Part shown: positions 10,492 to 18,547 of the stretch, in pieces
Layout: each line of letters opens with the position of its first letter
Position numbering within the stretch: position 1 is the stretch's first letter
From: Planomicrobium stackebrandtii
Lineage (GTDB): Bacteria; Bacillota; Bacilli; Bacillales_A; Planococcaceae
Assembly (NCBI RefSeq): GCF_030814955.1
Contig: NZ_JAUSWB010000013.1
Coordinates: forward strand, 1 to 64,000
Direction of reading: 5' to 3'
DNA: 64,000 nt
Program-made: the position numbers and the translations under genes
The notes under the pieces: model-generated
What the model saw: only the letters and a program-made list of their open reading frames with translations
Told to the model about the DNA's origin: nothing
The model's database searches: none

Positions 10492-10519
10492 TTGACTTCC
10501 TGCGCTAACGGTGTAAAAT
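10492..10519 (+). promoter_or_regulatory. Promoter of the cysE-cysS T-box operon
   Basis: TTGACT (10492-10497), a 16-nt spacer and TAAAAT (10514-10519). Transcription would start about 10526, just upstream of the T-box stem I. Confidence 0.7.
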
Positions 10520-10525
10520 GAATTT

Positions 10526-10777
10526 ACCATTAATAAAAACGTTGACGGGAAGAAGTACATGCAGCACGCTCTTTAGAGAAGGTCCCCACCGGCTGAAAGG
10601 GATCCGGGCCGCTGCTGCATCGAAATGCCTCTCCGAGTGCTGAGTCGAATCAAGTAGACCAGACGTCTTGCCTGCGTTACGGGCCTTCGAGAGAAAAGGA
10701 TGCATAATTGTCCTTTTAATCAGAGTGGAACCGCGCAACTATGCGTCTCTGTCATTTATATGACAGGGGCGTTTTTT
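10526..10777 (+). promoter_or_regulatory. T-box leader, cysteine specifier
   Basis: This is a tRNA-sensing attenuator. Stem I has the AGTA turn near 10553, and ATGCAGCA pairs with TGCTGCAT above the specifier loop. The specifier is TGC (Cys) at 10626-10628. The highly conserved T-box AGAGTGGAACCGCG is at 10722-10735 and contains the bulge that pairs with the tRNA acceptor end. Uncharged tRNA-Cys would stabilise the antiterminator and allow cysE-cysS transcription. The specifier agrees with the downstream genes. Confidence 0.93.
10744..10777 (+). terminator. T-box attenuator terminator (cysE)
   Basis: CGTCTCTGTCAT pairs with ATGACAGGGGCG (12 bp with G-U pairs, 4-nt loop), followed by six T residues. 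It competes with the antiterminator formed around the T-box sequence. Confidence 0.92.
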
Positions 10778-10805
10778 ATTTTGGAGCAGAAAGGGAGCGA
10801 GAGAC

Positions 10806-11468
10806 ATGTTTAAGTTATTAAAAGATGACGTTGATGTCATTTTCGAACAAGATCCGGCAGCGCGCAGTTACATGGAAGTAATCTTGACCTATTCCGGTCT
10901 GCATGCCATATGGGCACACCGTCTGGCGCATTTCTTCTTTAAGAATAAGTTATTTTTCATTGCCCGGGTTATTTCACAGATCAGCCGTTTTTTCACCGGA
11001 ATCGAAATTCATCCAGGCGCCGTCATTGGCCGCCGTTTTTTTATTGACCATGGAATGGGTGTAGTTATCGGAGAGACGTGTGAGATTGGCGACAACGTTA
11101 CCCTGTACCAAGGGGTCACGTTGGGCGGTACCGGAAAAGAACGTGGGAAGCGCCATCCGACATTGGAAGATAATGTCCTGGTCGCGACCGGCGCCAAAGT
11201 GTTGGGGTCGATTGTCATCGGTGCCAACTCCAAAGTTGGAGCGGGGTCGGTTGTCTTGAAGAACGTACCGATGAATTCAACGGTAGTCGGAATTCCGGGT
11301 AAAGTGGTGATTCAAAACGGCGTTAAAGTGAAGCGTGATTTGAACCACCAAAATATGCCGGATCCCGTCATGGATAAATGTGAAAGTATGGAAATGAAGA
11401 TTGCCAGACTGCAATATGAAATTGACGAGCTAAAAAAAGTCAGACAGGAAGAAGGACAACGTTTATGA
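10806..11468 (+). CDS. cysE: Serine O-acetyltransferase
   Basis: A 220-residue enzyme that acetylates serine with acetyl-CoA, the first step of cysteine synthesis. It has an alpha-helical N-terminal segment (1-60). A left-handed beta-helix of hexapeptide repeats follows, including [18 protein letters not shown] and the catalytic-site HPTLEDNV region. A C-terminal alpha-helical tail completes it. A GGGAGCGAG Shine-Dalgarno sequence precedes the ATG. It overlaps cysS by 4 nt, so cysteine synthesis and charging are coupled and share the T-box. Confidence 0.97.
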   Translation: MFKLLKDDVDVIFEQDPAARSYMEVILTYSGLHAIWAHRLAHFFFKNKLFFIARVISQISRFFTGIEIHPGAVIGRRFFIDHGMGVVIGETCEIGDNVTLYQGVTLGGTGKERGKRHPTLEDNVLVATGAKVLGSIVIGANSKVGAGSVVLKNVPMNSTVVGIPGKVVIQNGVKVKRDLNHQNMPDPVMDKCESMEMKIARLQYEIDELKKVRQEEGQRL

Positions 11469-12868
11469 GCATTCAAATTTTTAATACTTTATCACGGCAA
11501 AAAGAAGAATTTATTCCTTTAGAAGAAGGAAAAGTAAAAATGTATGTCTGCGGACCGACTGTTTACAATTACATCCACATCGGCAATGCGCGCCCTGTCA
11601 TCGTCTATGATACGGTGCGCCGTCACTTGGAATACCGGGGCTATGATGTGAAATATGTCTCAAACTTTACGGATGTTGACGATAAATTGATCAAAGCTGC
11701 TAATGAACTCGGCCAGGAAGTTCCGGAAATTGCGGAGCGGTTTATCGCTGCTTATTTTGAAGATACGAAAGCGCTTGGTTGTGCAGAAGCGGATGTCCAT
11801 CCGCGCGTAACAGATCATATGGTGCAAATCATCGAGTTTATCGAAGCGCTGATTGAAAAAGGCTACGCCTACGAGTCGCAGGGGGATGTCTATTACCGGA
11901 CCCGCAAATTCGCAGGCTACGGCAAGTTGTCTCACCAATCAGTTGATGAATTGAAAGTTGGGGCACGCATTGAAACCGGTGATAAAAAAGAAGATGAGCT
12001 GGATTTCGTGCTGTGGAAAACAGCCAAGCCAAAAGAGATTTCATGGGATAGCCCATGGGGCAAAGGGCGTCCGGGCTGGCATATTGAGTGCTCGGTCATG
12101 GCTCGCGAGCATTTAGGCGATACCATTGATATCCATGCAGGCGGGCAGGATTTGACTTTCCCGCATCATGAAAACGAAATTGCTCAATCTGAAGCATTTA
12201 CTGGCAAACCTTTTGCGCGTTATTGGATGCATAATGGGTATATTAATATTGATAATGAAAAAATGTCGAAGTCACTGAATAATTTTGTGTTGGTAAATGA
12301 CATCTTGAAAGAAATGGATCCTCAAGTGCTGCGCTTCTTTATGCTGTCGGTCCATTACCGCCACCCAATCAACTATTCTCAGCAGCTGGTGGAAGATGCC
12401 GTTGCAGGGCTGGAGCGGCTGCGTACCGCTTATGGCAACTTGAAGCATCGTTTGGGCACTTCAGCGGACCTTGGCGATCATTCTGATATTTGGATCCATA
12501 AAATCGAAGCCATTAAAACAGCGTTTATCGAGACAATGGATGATGACTTTAATACAGCAAATGCGATTTCTAGTCTTTTTGACTTGTCCCGTCTGTCGAA
12601 TACGTATTTATTGGAAAAACAAACTGCGACAATTGTGTTGGAAACTTTTATTGCCGTATTCGATGAATTGGCCGGTGTTTTAGGTGTGCCATTCAGCCAG
12701 CAGGAAGAGCTATTGGATGAAGAAGTTGAGGCTTTGATGGCAGAGCGGATTAGAGCACGCAAAAACCGCGATTTTGCACGTGCTGATGAAATCCGTGATT
12801 TATTCAAAGAGAAAAAGATCATTTTGGAAGATACGGCGCAAGGCACACGCTGGAAGCGAGGGCAATAA
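11465..12868 (+). CDS. cysS: Cysteine--tRNA ligase
   Basis: A 467-residue class I synthetase that charges tRNA-Cys. The zinc-binding cysteine lies in VCGPTVYN near residue 29, the HIGH-type motif is HIGN near 38-41, and KMSKS is at about 266-270. The anticodon-binding domain occupies the last 150 residues. It starts in the cysE stop codon and is followed after one base by the TTG start of mrnC. It is controlled by the cysteine T-box upstream of cysE. Confidence 0.98.
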   Translation: MSIQIFNTLSRQKEEFIPLEEGKVKMYVCGPTVYNYIHIGNARPVIVYDTVRRHLEYRGYDVKYVSNFTDVDDKLIKAANELGQEVPEIAERFIAAYFEDTKALGCAEADVHPRVTDHMVQIIEFIEALIEKGYAYESQGDVYYRTRKFAGYGKLSHQSVDELKVGARIETGDKKEDELDFVLWKTAKPKEISWDSPWGKGRPGWHIECSVMAREHLGDTIDIHAGGQDLTFPHHENEIAQSEAFTGKPFARYWMHNGYINIDNEKMSKSLNNFVLVNDILKEMDPQVLRFFMLSVHYRHPINYSQQLVEDAVAGLERLRTAYGNLKHRLGTSADLGDHSDIWIHKIEAIKTAFIETMDDDFNTANAISSLFDLSRLSNTYLLEKQTATIVLETFIAVFDELAGVLGVPFSQQEELLDEEVEALMAERIRARKNRDFARADEIRDLFKEKKIILEDTAQGTRWKRGQ

Positions 12869-12869
12869 G

Positions 12870-13289
12870 TTGAACGTTTTACGAAAAAATGATGTAGATC
12901 AACTAAATGCATTGGCCCTCGCCTATATGGGCGACGCCGTTTATGAGCAGTTTATCCGCGAGCATTTATTGCGTTCAGGCCGTTCCAAACCGAACATCCT
13001 GCACCGTCAGTCGACGACGTTCGTTTCTGCCAAAGCGCAGGCGATGGTCCTGAAGCGGCTGACCGAAGAAAATTTTCTGACAGAACCAGAATTGGCGATT
13101 ATGAGACGTGGACGCAATGCCAAGTCCGGATCTGTTCCAAAAAATACCGATGTTCAGACCTATAACTTTAGCACCGCTTTTGAAGCGGTTCTGGGCTGGC
13201 TGTATTTAAAAGAAGAGCAAGCGCGTGTGGACGAAATCATTTCCTATGCGATTGAGATTGTCGAAGAGCTGGGAGGCGTATTGAAATGA
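12870..13289 (+). CDS. mrnC: Mini-ribonuclease 3
   Basis: A 139-residue RNase III catalytic domain without a double-stranded-RNA-binding domain. In Bacillus it matures the ends of 23S rRNA. The catalytic signature is [12 protein letters not shown] with Asp22. The reading frame extends upstream into cysS, but TTG at 12870 is chosen. It has GAGGG (12857-12861) 8 nt before it and gives the expected family length and N-terminus. The stop overlaps rlmB by 4 nt. Confidence 0.93.
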   Translation: MNVLRKNDVDQLNALALAYMGDAVYEQFIREHLLRSGRSKPNILHRQSTTFVSAKAQAMVLKRLTEENFLTEPELAIMRRGRNAKSGSVPKNTDVQTYNFSTAFEAVLGWLYLKEEQARVDEIISYAIEIVEELGGVLK

Positions 13290-14041
13290 CTGAAGAAGAG
13301 TTGGCACCGGAGATAATCGGCGGCAAGAACCCTGTACTGGAAGCGCTGCGTGCAGACCGGGACATTAATAAAATCTGGATTGCAGAAGGCGTCCAGAAAA
13401 AAGGCATCACCGAGTTGCTGCAATTGGCAAAAGACAAGGGCGTCATCGTCCAGTCGGTGCCGAAAAAGAAAATAGACGGACTGACGGATACCAATCACCA
13501 AGGCATTGCGGCGGCGGTTGCTGCTTATAATTACGCAAGCCTGGATGATTTATTCGATGCGGCGACAGCAAAAAATGAAGATCCGTTTTTCTTAATCTTA
13601 GACGAACTGGAAGATCCGCATAATTTGGGCTCTATCATGCGAACAGCCGATGCAATCGGTGTTCATGGCTTGATTATTCCAAAGCGTCGGGCAGTTGGTC
13701 TGACAGGTGTCGTGGCAAAAGCTTCGACTGGCGCAATTGAACATGTGCCGGTCGTACGCATCAATAATTTGTCGCAGACCGTGGATGAGCTGAAAAAGCG
13801 CGGCCTTTGGATTGCCGGGACAGATGCCAAAGAATCGGTCGATTACCGGAGAATGGATGCCGCGCTTCCGCTCGCTGTTATTATTGGCAGCGAAGGCAAA
13901 GGCATGAGCCGGATTTTGCGTGACAAATGCGATTTTCTCTACCAATTGCCGATGGTCGGCCACGTTACATCACTGAACGCTTCCGTAGCAGCAAGCCTGT
14001 TAATGTACGAAGTTTACAGAAAGCGCAATCCCCTGGTTTAA
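13286..14041 (+). CDS. rlmB: 23S rRNA (guanosine-2'-O)-methyltransferase RlmB
   Basis: A 251-residue SPOUT (TrmH-type) methyltransferase that modifies the ribose of a conserved guanosine in the 23S peptidyl-transferase region. It has an N-terminal substrate-binding domain (1-85). The knotted SAM domain carries motif 1 [13 protein letters not shown], motif 2 GSEGKGMSR and motif 3 [14 protein letters not shown]. It is translationally coupled to mrnC (ATGA), and rae1 starts 5 nt after its stop. The enzyme type is certain. The exact target is inferred from orthology and gene order. Confidence 0.93.
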   Translation: MTEEELAPEIIGGKNPVLEALRADRDINKIWIAEGVQKKGITELLQLAKDKGVIVQSVPKKKIDGLTDTNHQGIAAAVAAYNYASLDDLFDAATAKNEDPFFLILDELEDPHNLGSIMRTADAIGVHGLIIPKRRAVGLTGVVAKASTGAIEHVPVVRINNLSQTVDELKKRGLWIAGTDAKESVDYRRMDAALPLAVIIGSEGKGMSRILRDKCDFLYQLPMVGHVTSLNASVAASLLMYEVYRKRNPLV

Positions 14042-14045
14042 TGCC

Positions 14046-14555
14046 ATGAACATTCTGCTGGTTGATGGATACAATATCATTGGTGATTGGGTCGAACTGC
14101 AGGAGTTAAAAAAAGATAAGTTGGCAAATGCCAGGGACCGGCTAATTGAGCGGATGGCTGAATACCGGAGCTATAAAGGCTGGCGTGTCATCATCGTGTT
14201 TGACGCCCATCTGGTTCCGGGCATTGAAGCCAAGAATCTGCACCACGATGTTGAAGTCATTTTTACAAAAGAAAGCGAAACGGCAGATGAGCGGATTGAA
14301 AAGCTGGTAGCCAGTTTAAACAATCGCCGTGACCAGATTTATGTGGCCACTTCGGATTTAACAGAGCAATGGGTTATTTTTGGCAAAGGCGCGTTGCGAA
14401 TTTCAGCGAGGGAACTGGAAATTGAGATGATTGAAATCCAGGAGAACATCACTAAAAAAGTAAAAGAAATCCAGGAGCAGCGCGGGATTTCAAAAATACC
14501 GCTGTCTGGTGAAGTAGCGGAAATTTTCGAAAAATGGCGAAGAGGCTTGAAATGA
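14046..14555 (+). CDS. rae1: Ribosome-associated endoribonuclease Rae1 (YacP/NYN family)
   Basis: A 169-residue NYN/PIN-like protein. The N-terminal LLVDGYNII holds the first acidic metal ligand (Asp7). Further acidic positions are FDAH near residue 57 and SDLTEQ near 103. In Bacillus subtilis the orthologue cleaves mRNA in the ribosomal A site. The C-terminal helix is rich in charged residues. It sits at the end of the cysES-mrnC-rlmB run, and the sigH promoter begins inside the 70-nt gap that follows. Confidence 0.88.
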   Translation: MNILLVDGYNIIGDWVELQELKKDKLANARDRLIERMAEYRSYKGWRVIIVFDAHLVPGIEAKNLHHDVEVIFTKESETADERIEKLVASLNNRRDQIYVATSDLTEQWVIFGKGALRISARELEIEMIEIQENITKKVKEIQEQRGISKIPLSGEVAEIFEKWRRGLK

Positions 14556-14559
14556 ACGG

Positions 14560-14588
14560 TTGAGCTCATTTTTTTCTTCCTGTATACT
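14560..14588 (+). promoter_or_regulatory. Sigma-A promoter of sigH
   Basis: TTGAGC (14560-14565), a 17-nt spacer and TATACT (14583-14588), preceded by TG. In Bacillus sigH is repressed by AbrB. No AbrB site can be called by eye. Confidence 0.78.
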
Positions 14589-14625
14589 GAACATATCGAG
14601 GCTCACGCAATCGGAGGGATCACCC

Positions 14626-15276
14626 GTGGAAAATCATGAGCAAGTTCAGCCCCAACGATTCACCGACATGACAGATGAAGAACTTGTCAGTTTAGTCCAC
14701 AGTGGCAACACGGAAGCATTGGATTTTCTGATTACCAAATTCCGGCCTTTTGTTCGAATGAAAGCCCGGTCGTATTTTCTGATCGGTGCTGATAAGGAAG
14801 ATATTATCCAGGAAGGCATGATCGGCTTGTACAAGGCGATCCGTGATTTCCGAAGTGATAAATTGTCTTCTTTCCGCGCGTTTGCAGAATTATGCATTAT
14901 CCGGCAGATTATCACTGCCATTAAAACGGCGACACGCCAAAAGCATATTCCGTTGAATTCATATGTCTCTCTGGACAAGCCGATTTATGATGAAGAGTCT
15001 GACAGGACCTTGATGGATGTACTGGCTGGAAACGGCGTGGACGATCCAGAGGACTTAATCATTCATAATGAAGAATTTCAGTATATGGAAGAGAAAATGG
15101 GCGAGGTATTAAGTGAACTCGAGCGAGAGGTGTTGGCGCTCTACCTGGACGGCCAATCCTATCAGGAAATTTCGGAAAAGCTGGAGCGCCATGTAAAATC
15201 GATTGACAACGCTTTGCAGCGGGTCAAGCGAAAACTGGAGCGCCACTTGCAGATCAATGAGATGCCGAGCTCTTGA
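14626..15276 (+). CDS. sigH: RNA polymerase sigma factor SigH
   Basis: A 216-residue sigma-70-family factor that directs transition-state, competence or early-sporulation genes in Bacillales. Region 2 includes DKEDIIQEGMIGLYKAIRDF and SSFRAFAELCI. Region 4 at the C-terminus is the helix-turn-helix SYQEISEKLERHVKSIDNAL. GTG at 14626 follows GGAGGG (14613-14618) by 7 nt; the longer frame reaching back to 14560 overlaps the promoter. Whether the host sporulates cannot be told from this window. Confidence 0.96.
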   Translation: MENHEQVQPQRFTDMTDEELVSLVHSGNTEALDFLITKFRPFVRMKARSYFLIGADKEDIIQEGMIGLYKAIRDFRSDKLSSFRAFAELCIIRQIITAIKTATRQKHIPLNSYVSLDKPIYDEESDRTLMDVLAGNGVDDPEDLIIHNEEFQYMEEKMGEVLSELEREVLALYLDGQSYQEISEKLERHVKSIDNALQRVKRKLERHLQINEMPSS

Positions 15277-15312
15277 CATGCGGTTGACAGGTCTGTTTTA
15301 AGGTGATAACCT
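15273..15312 (+). promoter_or_regulatory. Possible promoter of rpmG-secE-nusG
   Basis: Two TTGACA boxes occur (15273-15278, overlapping the sigH stop, and 15284-15289). The second is 17 nt from TAACCT (15307-15312), a weak -10. The pairing is uncertain. Confidence 0.4.
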
Positions 15313-15345
15313 TGAAAAAGCTGTAAACTTGAATAAGGTGATAAC
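15299..15345 (+). repeat. Duplicated ribosome-binding-site unit before rpmG
   Basis: The 12-mer TAAGGTGATAAC occurs twice, at 15299-15310 and 15334-15345, separated by 23 nt. The second copy is the ribosome-binding site of rpmG and ends at its ATG. The first copy is followed by TTG and a four-codon frame that ends at once. Confidence 0.85.
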
Positions 15346-15492
15346 ATGGCTAAAAAGATTGTTTTAAGCTGCTCGAAATGTGCATCCCGCAATTATACGG
15401 TTCCTGCGAAAGCGGAATCCAGCACACGTTTGGAACTCAAAAAATTCTGTGCTCATTGCAATGGGCATACCGTGCATAAACAAACGATATGA
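15346..15492 (+). CDS. rpmG: 50S ribosomal protein L33
   Basis: A 48-residue large-subunit protein starting MAKKIVLSCSKC. It is the zinc-binding (C+) form, with pairs C9-x2-C12 and C35-x2-C38. ATG at 15346 has AAGGTGA (15335-15341) as its ribosome-binding site. Its place between sigH and secE matches the Bacillus arrangement. A C+ L33 is expected to be made under zinc-replete conditions; zinc-free paralogues, if any, lie outside this window. Confidence 0.95.
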   Translation: MAKKIVLSCSKCASRNYTVPAKAESSTRLELKKFCAHCNGHTVHKQTI

Positions 15493-15551
15493 ATTTTAAC
15501 TGAATGCCGGACGATATAGAGTGATTTTGAAATTCGGAGGTTTTTTAAACA

Positions 15552-15737
15552 ATGGGTAACATTGGCGGTTTCTTTAAAAATGTCGTTTCGGAAATGCGGA
15601 AAGTTAGCTGGCCGAAACGAAAAGAACTAACTCGTTATACGATCGTTGTTCTTTCTACTTGTATTTTCATGGCTCTGTTCTTTGCAGTAATCGATGCAGG
15701 CATCTCGGAAGTATTCCGTTGGTTCTTGGCACTATAA
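15552..15737 (+). CDS. secE: Preprotein translocase subunit SecE
   Basis: A 61-residue single-span SecE of the Gram-positive short type. A cytoplasmic amphipathic helix carries the conserved VSEMRKVSWPKRKEL (about 12-26). One transmembrane helix follows (about 31-55). It clamps and stabilises the SecY channel encoded at 52539. GGAGG (15537-15541) lies 10 nt before the ATG. A terminator-like hairpin follows before nusG. Confidence 0.96.
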   Translation: MGNIGGFFKNVVSEMRKVSWPKRKELTRYTIVVLSTCIFMALFFAVIDAGISEVFRWFLAL

Positions 15738-15766
15738 GTCATTCGACAAGAATAACGCATAAAAAT

Positions 15767-15798
15767 AGCCCGTGATTCTATGAGAACGGGTTTTTTTA
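15767..15798 (+). terminator. Terminator or attenuator between secE and nusG
   Basis: An interrupted stem (CCCG with CGGG, then TTCT with AGAA after a 3-nt bulge) is followed by seven T residues. With nusG only 40 nt downstream it probably reduces, rather than ends, transcription into nusG. Confidence 0.65.
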
Positions 15799-15808
15799 TT
15801 TGGTAAAA

Positions 15809-15839
15809 AAGGAGGGATGGACGTTCAGTCCGCACGATT
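15809..15839 (+). promoter_or_regulatory. nusG translation-initiation region with spacer hairpin
   Basis: The only good Shine-Dalgarno sequence before nusG, AAGGAGGG (15809-15816), is 23 nt from its ATG. Between them GGAC and GTCC (15819-15822 and 15828-15831, plus a flanking T-G pair) can form a 5-bp hairpin. Folding would cut the effective spacing to about 8 nt. The same Shine-Dalgarno sequence also abuts an ATG (15817) that opens a 14-codon frame ending inside nusG. Confidence 0.55.
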
Positions 15840-16373
15840 ATGGAGAAAAATTGGTATGTAGTCCATACGTATTCCGGTTATGAAAACAAAGTAAAAGCAA
15901 ACCTGGAAAAGCGTGTAGAAACAATGGGTATGGAAGACCTTATCTTCCGCGTCATCATTCCGGAAGAACAGGAAACAGATTTTAAAGATGGCAAGAAACG
16001 CACCGTCATGCGCAAAACTTTCCCAGGCTATGTCCTAGTTGAGTTGATCATGACAGATGAATCTTGGTATGTGGTCAGAAACACACCAGGAGTTACAGGA
16101 TTTATCGGTTCATCAGGCGGGGGAGCAAAACCGACGCCATTGCTAGATGAAGAAGTCGATTTTATCCTGAAACAAATGGGAATGACAGAACGCAAAGTGG
16201 ATATCGATTTTGCAGTTGCCGATACAGTTGAAGTGATGGAAGGGCCATTCGCCAACTTCCAAGGGAAAGTGGAAGAAATTGATGATACAAAAGGCAAAGT
16301 TAAAGTGTCGATTGATATCTTCGGCCGCGAAACCAAAATGGAACTGGATTTCGAGCAAGTTCAAAAAGTATAA
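15840..16373 (+). CDS. nusG: Transcription termination/antitermination protein NusG
   Basis: A 177-residue elongation factor that binds the RNAP clamp and stimulates pausing and termination in Bacillales. The NGN domain begins KNWYVVHTYSGYENKV and includes FPGYVLVEL and the VRNTPGVTGF segment. The KOW domain (about 125-177) includes GPFANFQGKVEEID. ATG 15840 is the only in-frame start that gives the family N-terminus. Its Shine-Dalgarno sequence is unusually far upstream (see the separate entry). It precedes rplK, as in most Bacillales. Confidence 0.97.
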   Translation: MEKNWYVVHTYSGYENKVKANLEKRVETMGMEDLIFRVIIPEEQETDFKDGKKRTVMRKTFPGYVLVELIMTDESWYVVRNTPGVTGFIGSSGGGAKPTPLLDEEVDFILKQMGMTERKVDIDFAVADTVEVMEGPFANFQGKVEEIDDTKGKVKVSIDIFGRETKMELDFEQVQKV

Positions 16374-16380
16374 ATCCCCC

Positions 16381-16409
16381 TTGCTATTCTGAATTATTAA
16401 TGGTATTAT
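16381..16409 (+). promoter_or_regulatory. Promoter of rplK-rplA
   Basis: TTGCTA (16381-16386), a 17-nt spacer and TATTAT (16404-16409), starting 7 nt after the nusG stop. The predicted transcript begins with a hairpin (CAGACTGTC with GACAATCTG, 16419-16440, one mismatch) and then runs to the L1-type site. Confidence 0.6.
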
Positions 16410-16487
16410 TTCATAGGTCAGACTGTCATAGGACAATCTGTACAATTTAGCTAATTCTATCAACATCGTTGACAGACAGATATTTGA

Positions 16488-16512
16488 GTGGGAGGGGAAA
16501 CCCTATTACCAC
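16488..16512 (+). promoter_or_regulatory. Ribosomal protein L1 mRNA target (23S mimic), before rplK
   Basis: GTGG (16488-16491) pairs with CCAC (16509-16512). Inside, GGGG/CCC forms a second helix, and unequal single strands (GA against TATTA) separate the two. This is the two-helix, asymmetric-loop form bound by L1. The strand GTGGGAGG and the ending ACCAC repeat those of the L1 stalk base in 23S rRNA. L1 is known to repress the L11-L1 operon by binding such mimics in other bacteria and archaea. Confidence 0.75.
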
Positions 16513-16538
16513 ATCACGGACTTAAGGAGGTGTGTTTC

Positions 16539-16964
16539 GTGGCTAAAAAAGTTGTAAAAGTTGTAAAATTGCAGATTCCTGCAGCAAAAGCTAATCCAGC
16601 GCCACCGGTTGGTCCAGCATTGGGTCAAGCAGGTGTTAACATCATGGGCTTCTGTAAAGAGTTCAACGCGCGTACGGCAGATCAAGCAGGACTGATCATT
16701 CCAGTTGAGATTTCAGTATTTGAAGATCGTTCATTTACATTCATTACGAAAACTCCACCCGCAGCTGTTCTATTAAAAGTAGCAGCCGGTATTGAATCAG
16801 GTTCAGGCGAACCGAACCGCAATAAAGTAGCGACTGTGAAACGCGACAAAGTTCGCGAAATCGCAGAAACTAAAATGCCAGATCTAAATGCTGCTTCAGT
16901 AGAAGCTGCAATGTTGATGGTTGAAGGTACTGCTCGCAGTATGGGCATTACAATCGAAGACTAA
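16539..16964 (+). CDS. rplK: 50S ribosomal protein L11
   Basis: A 141-residue protein of the GTPase-associated centre, where it binds 23S rRNA helices 43/44 and contacts elongation factors and RelA-type enzymes. The N-terminal [20 protein letters not shown] is the conserved proline-rich domain. The C-terminal RNA-binding domain runs from about 72 to 141. GTG at 16539 follows AAGGAGG (16524-16530) by 8 nt. The frame is open upstream, but those starts lie in the L1-type leader hairpin. Confidence 0.97.
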   Translation: MAKKVVKVVKLQIPAAKANPAPPVGPALGQAGVNIMGFCKEFNARTADQAGLIIPVEISVFEDRSFTFITKTPPAAVLLKVAAGIESGSGEPNRNKVATVKRDKVREIAETKMPDLNAASVEAAMLMVEGTARSMGITIED

Positions 16965-17024
16965 TTCTAGCAGTTGTTTTTGGATGGGTTGCGCAGTTCA
17001 TCATGAGCCGCGCAGCCTTTAATC

Positions 17025-17050
17025 GTGGGAGGTTCATTCCGTTATACCAC
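17025..17050 (+). promoter_or_regulatory. Second L1-type mRNA target, before rplA
   Basis: GTGGGAGG recurs at 17025-17032, and the partner strand ends ATACCAC at 17044-17050. GTGG/CCAC and GG/CC helices are separated by GA against GTTATA. The element ends 4 nt before the rplA Shine-Dalgarno sequence (17054-17060), so bound L1 could block initiation directly. A G+C-rich inverted repeat (GGTTGCGC with GCGCAGCC, 16987-17018) lies just upstream. Confidence 0.65.
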
Positions 17051-17069
17051 AACAAGGAGGACGTTTAAA

Positions 17070-17768
17070 ATGGCTAAAACAGGCAAAAAGCTGCAAGATG
17101 CAGTAAAATTGATCGACCGTTCAAAACAATACGAAGCTAAAGAAGCAATCGAACTTGCGAAAAAAGCAAGCACAGTGAACTTTGACGCTACAGTAGAAGT
17201 GGCTTTCCGTCTAGGAATCGACACGCGTAAGAACGATCAGCAAATCCGTGGGGCAGTAGTACTTCCAAACGGAACTGGTAAAACTCAAAGCGTTTTGGTT
17301 TTCGCTAAAGGCGAAAAACTAAAAGAAGCTGAAGCAGCTGGCGCAGATTTCGTAGGCGACGCTGAATATATCCAAAAAATCCAACAAGGATGGTTTGACT
17401 TCGACGTGATCGTTGCAACTCCTGACATGATGGGTGAAGTTGGTAAACTTGGACGCGTTTTAGGGCCAAAAGGCTTAATGCCTAACCCGAAAACAGGCAC
17501 AGTTACATTTGATGTAACGAAAGCTGTTCAGGAAATCAAAGCTGGTAAAGTGGAATACCGTGCAGACAAAACAGGTATCATCCATGCGCCAATCGGGAAA
17601 GTTTCTTTTGATGACAGCAAACTTGCTGAAAACTTGGAAGCAATCTATGACGTAGTACAAAAAGCGAAGCCAGCTTCTGCTAAAGGTACGTACATCAAAT
17701 CATTAAACGTTACTACTACAATGGGGCCTGCTGTTAAAGTAGATCCATCTAAAGTAGTTGCTAAATAA
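17070..17768 (+). CDS. rplA: 50S ribosomal protein L1
   Basis: A 232-residue protein that binds the 23S L1 stalk, guides deacylated tRNA out of the E site, and usually acts as the translational repressor of its own operon. Conserved segments include GKKLQDA at the start, [23 protein letters not shown] in the middle and [13 protein letters not shown] 17070 follows AAGGAGG by 9 nt. The separate L10-L12 promoter starts 5 nt after its stop. Confidence 0.97.
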   Translation: MAKTGKKLQDAVKLIDRSKQYEAKEAIELAKKASTVNFDATVEVAFRLGIDTRKNDQQIRGAVVLPNGTGKTQSVLVFAKGEKLKEAEAAGADFVGDAEYIQKIQQGWFDFDVIVATPDMMGEVGKLGRVLGPKGLMPNPKTGTVTFDVTKAVQEIKAGKVEYRADKTGIIHAPIGKVSFDDSKLAENLEAIYDVVQKAKPASAKGTYIKSLNVTTTMGPAVKVDPSKVVAK

Positions 17769-17772
17769 GATA

Positions 17773-17801
17773 TTGACATCGTATTTCTGCTCTGCTATAC
17801 T
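17773..17801 (+). promoter_or_regulatory. Promoter of rplJ-rplL
   Basis: A consensus TTGACA (17773-17778), a 17-nt spacer and TATACT (17796-17801) with a TG extension. It is one of the strongest promoters in the window. Confidence 0.88.
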
Positions 17802-17807
17802 AGCGGA

Positions 17808-17952
17808 GTTGTGAAATACCCATTTGTACCGCAGACAGCAGGGGCGCAAGCCGCTTAATTTATCCCTGCCGAGGACATGATGAATTCAGTAAACATCTTT
17901 TTGATGCTGATTTTATGCCTCTGTGTCTGTAATGGACCAGAGGCTTTTCTTA
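17808..17952 (+). promoter_or_regulatory. L10 leader RNA (autoregulatory)
   Basis: The 5' leader of rplJ contains the conserved L10(L12)4-binding core around 17830-17870 (GCAGACAGCAGGG, GGCGCAAGCCG and the matching CCCTGC). It ends in a terminator at 17917-17950. In Bacillus, binding of the L10-L12 complex promotes termination. The core and the terminator are both visible here. Confidence 0.85.
17917..17950 (+). terminator. Attenuator terminator in the L10 leader
   Basis: GCCTCTG (17917-17923) pairs with CAGAGGC (17938-17944), followed by TTTTCTT. It lies 40 nt before the rplJ start. Confidence 0.85.
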
Positions 17953-17990
17953 TGGACGGTATAAATGAAAAATCTATAGGAGGTGCCAAA

Positions 17991-18491
17991 ATGAGCAAAG
18001 CAGTTGAAACGAAAAAAGTTGTCGTGCAAACAATCGCTGATAAGTTCGGCGCTGCAGCTTCGGTTGTAGTTGTTGACTACCGTGGATTGAACGTTGCACA
18101 ATTAACAGAACTTCGTAAACAGCTTCGTGAAGCAGGCGTTGAGTTTAAAGTTTACAAAAACTCAATGACTCGCCGTGCGACAGAAATGCACGGACTTGAA
18201 GCGATCAACGAACACTTTACAGGACCAAACGCCATTGCATTTTCTAACGAAGATGTAGTTGCACCAGCGAGAATCATCAATACTTTCGCTAAAACAAACG
18301 ATGCGCTTGAAATCAAAGCGGGTATCATCGAAGGTGCTGTTGCATCTGCTGAAGATGTAAAAGCATTGGCAGAACTTCCATCACGCGAAGGTTTGCTTTC
18401 TATGCTACTCAGCGTACTACAAGCTCCAATCCGCAACTTTGCAGCTACAACAAAAGCAGTTGCAGATCAAAAAGAAGAACAAGGCGCTTAA
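17991..18491 (+). CDS. rplJ: 50S ribosomal protein L10
   Basis: A 166-residue stalk-base protein that anchors the L12 dimers and serves with them as the repressor of this operon. The N-terminal rRNA-binding domain contains [17 protein letters not shown] and [12 protein letters not shown]. The C-terminal helix that binds L12 follows about residue 135. ATG 17991 has AGGAGGTG 6 nt upstream. The frame is open back to 17877, but that part lies within the leader RNA. Confidence 0.97.
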   Translation: MSKAVETKKVVVQTIADKFGAAASVVVVDYRGLNVAQLTELRKQLREAGVEFKVYKNSMTRRATEMHGLEAINEHFTGPNAIAFSNEDVVAPARIINTFAKTNDALEIKAGIIEGAVASAEDVKALAELPSREGLLSMLLSVLQAPIRNFAATTKAVADQKEEQGA

Positions 18492-18547
18492 TAAGTTAGC
18501 CGGCTAGCACGACAAAAAATATTACCTATCAATAGGAGGAAACTATA

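Noticed and set aside
12774-12869. Longer mini-RNase III start inside cysS
   Set aside because: The extra residues are a frame-shifted reading of cysS. TTG 12870 has a good ribosome-binding site and gives the usual length.
17877-17990. Extended N-terminus of L10 (38 extra codons)
   Set aside because: This stretch contains the L10 leader attenuator; AGGAGGTG and the family N-terminus place the start at 17991.
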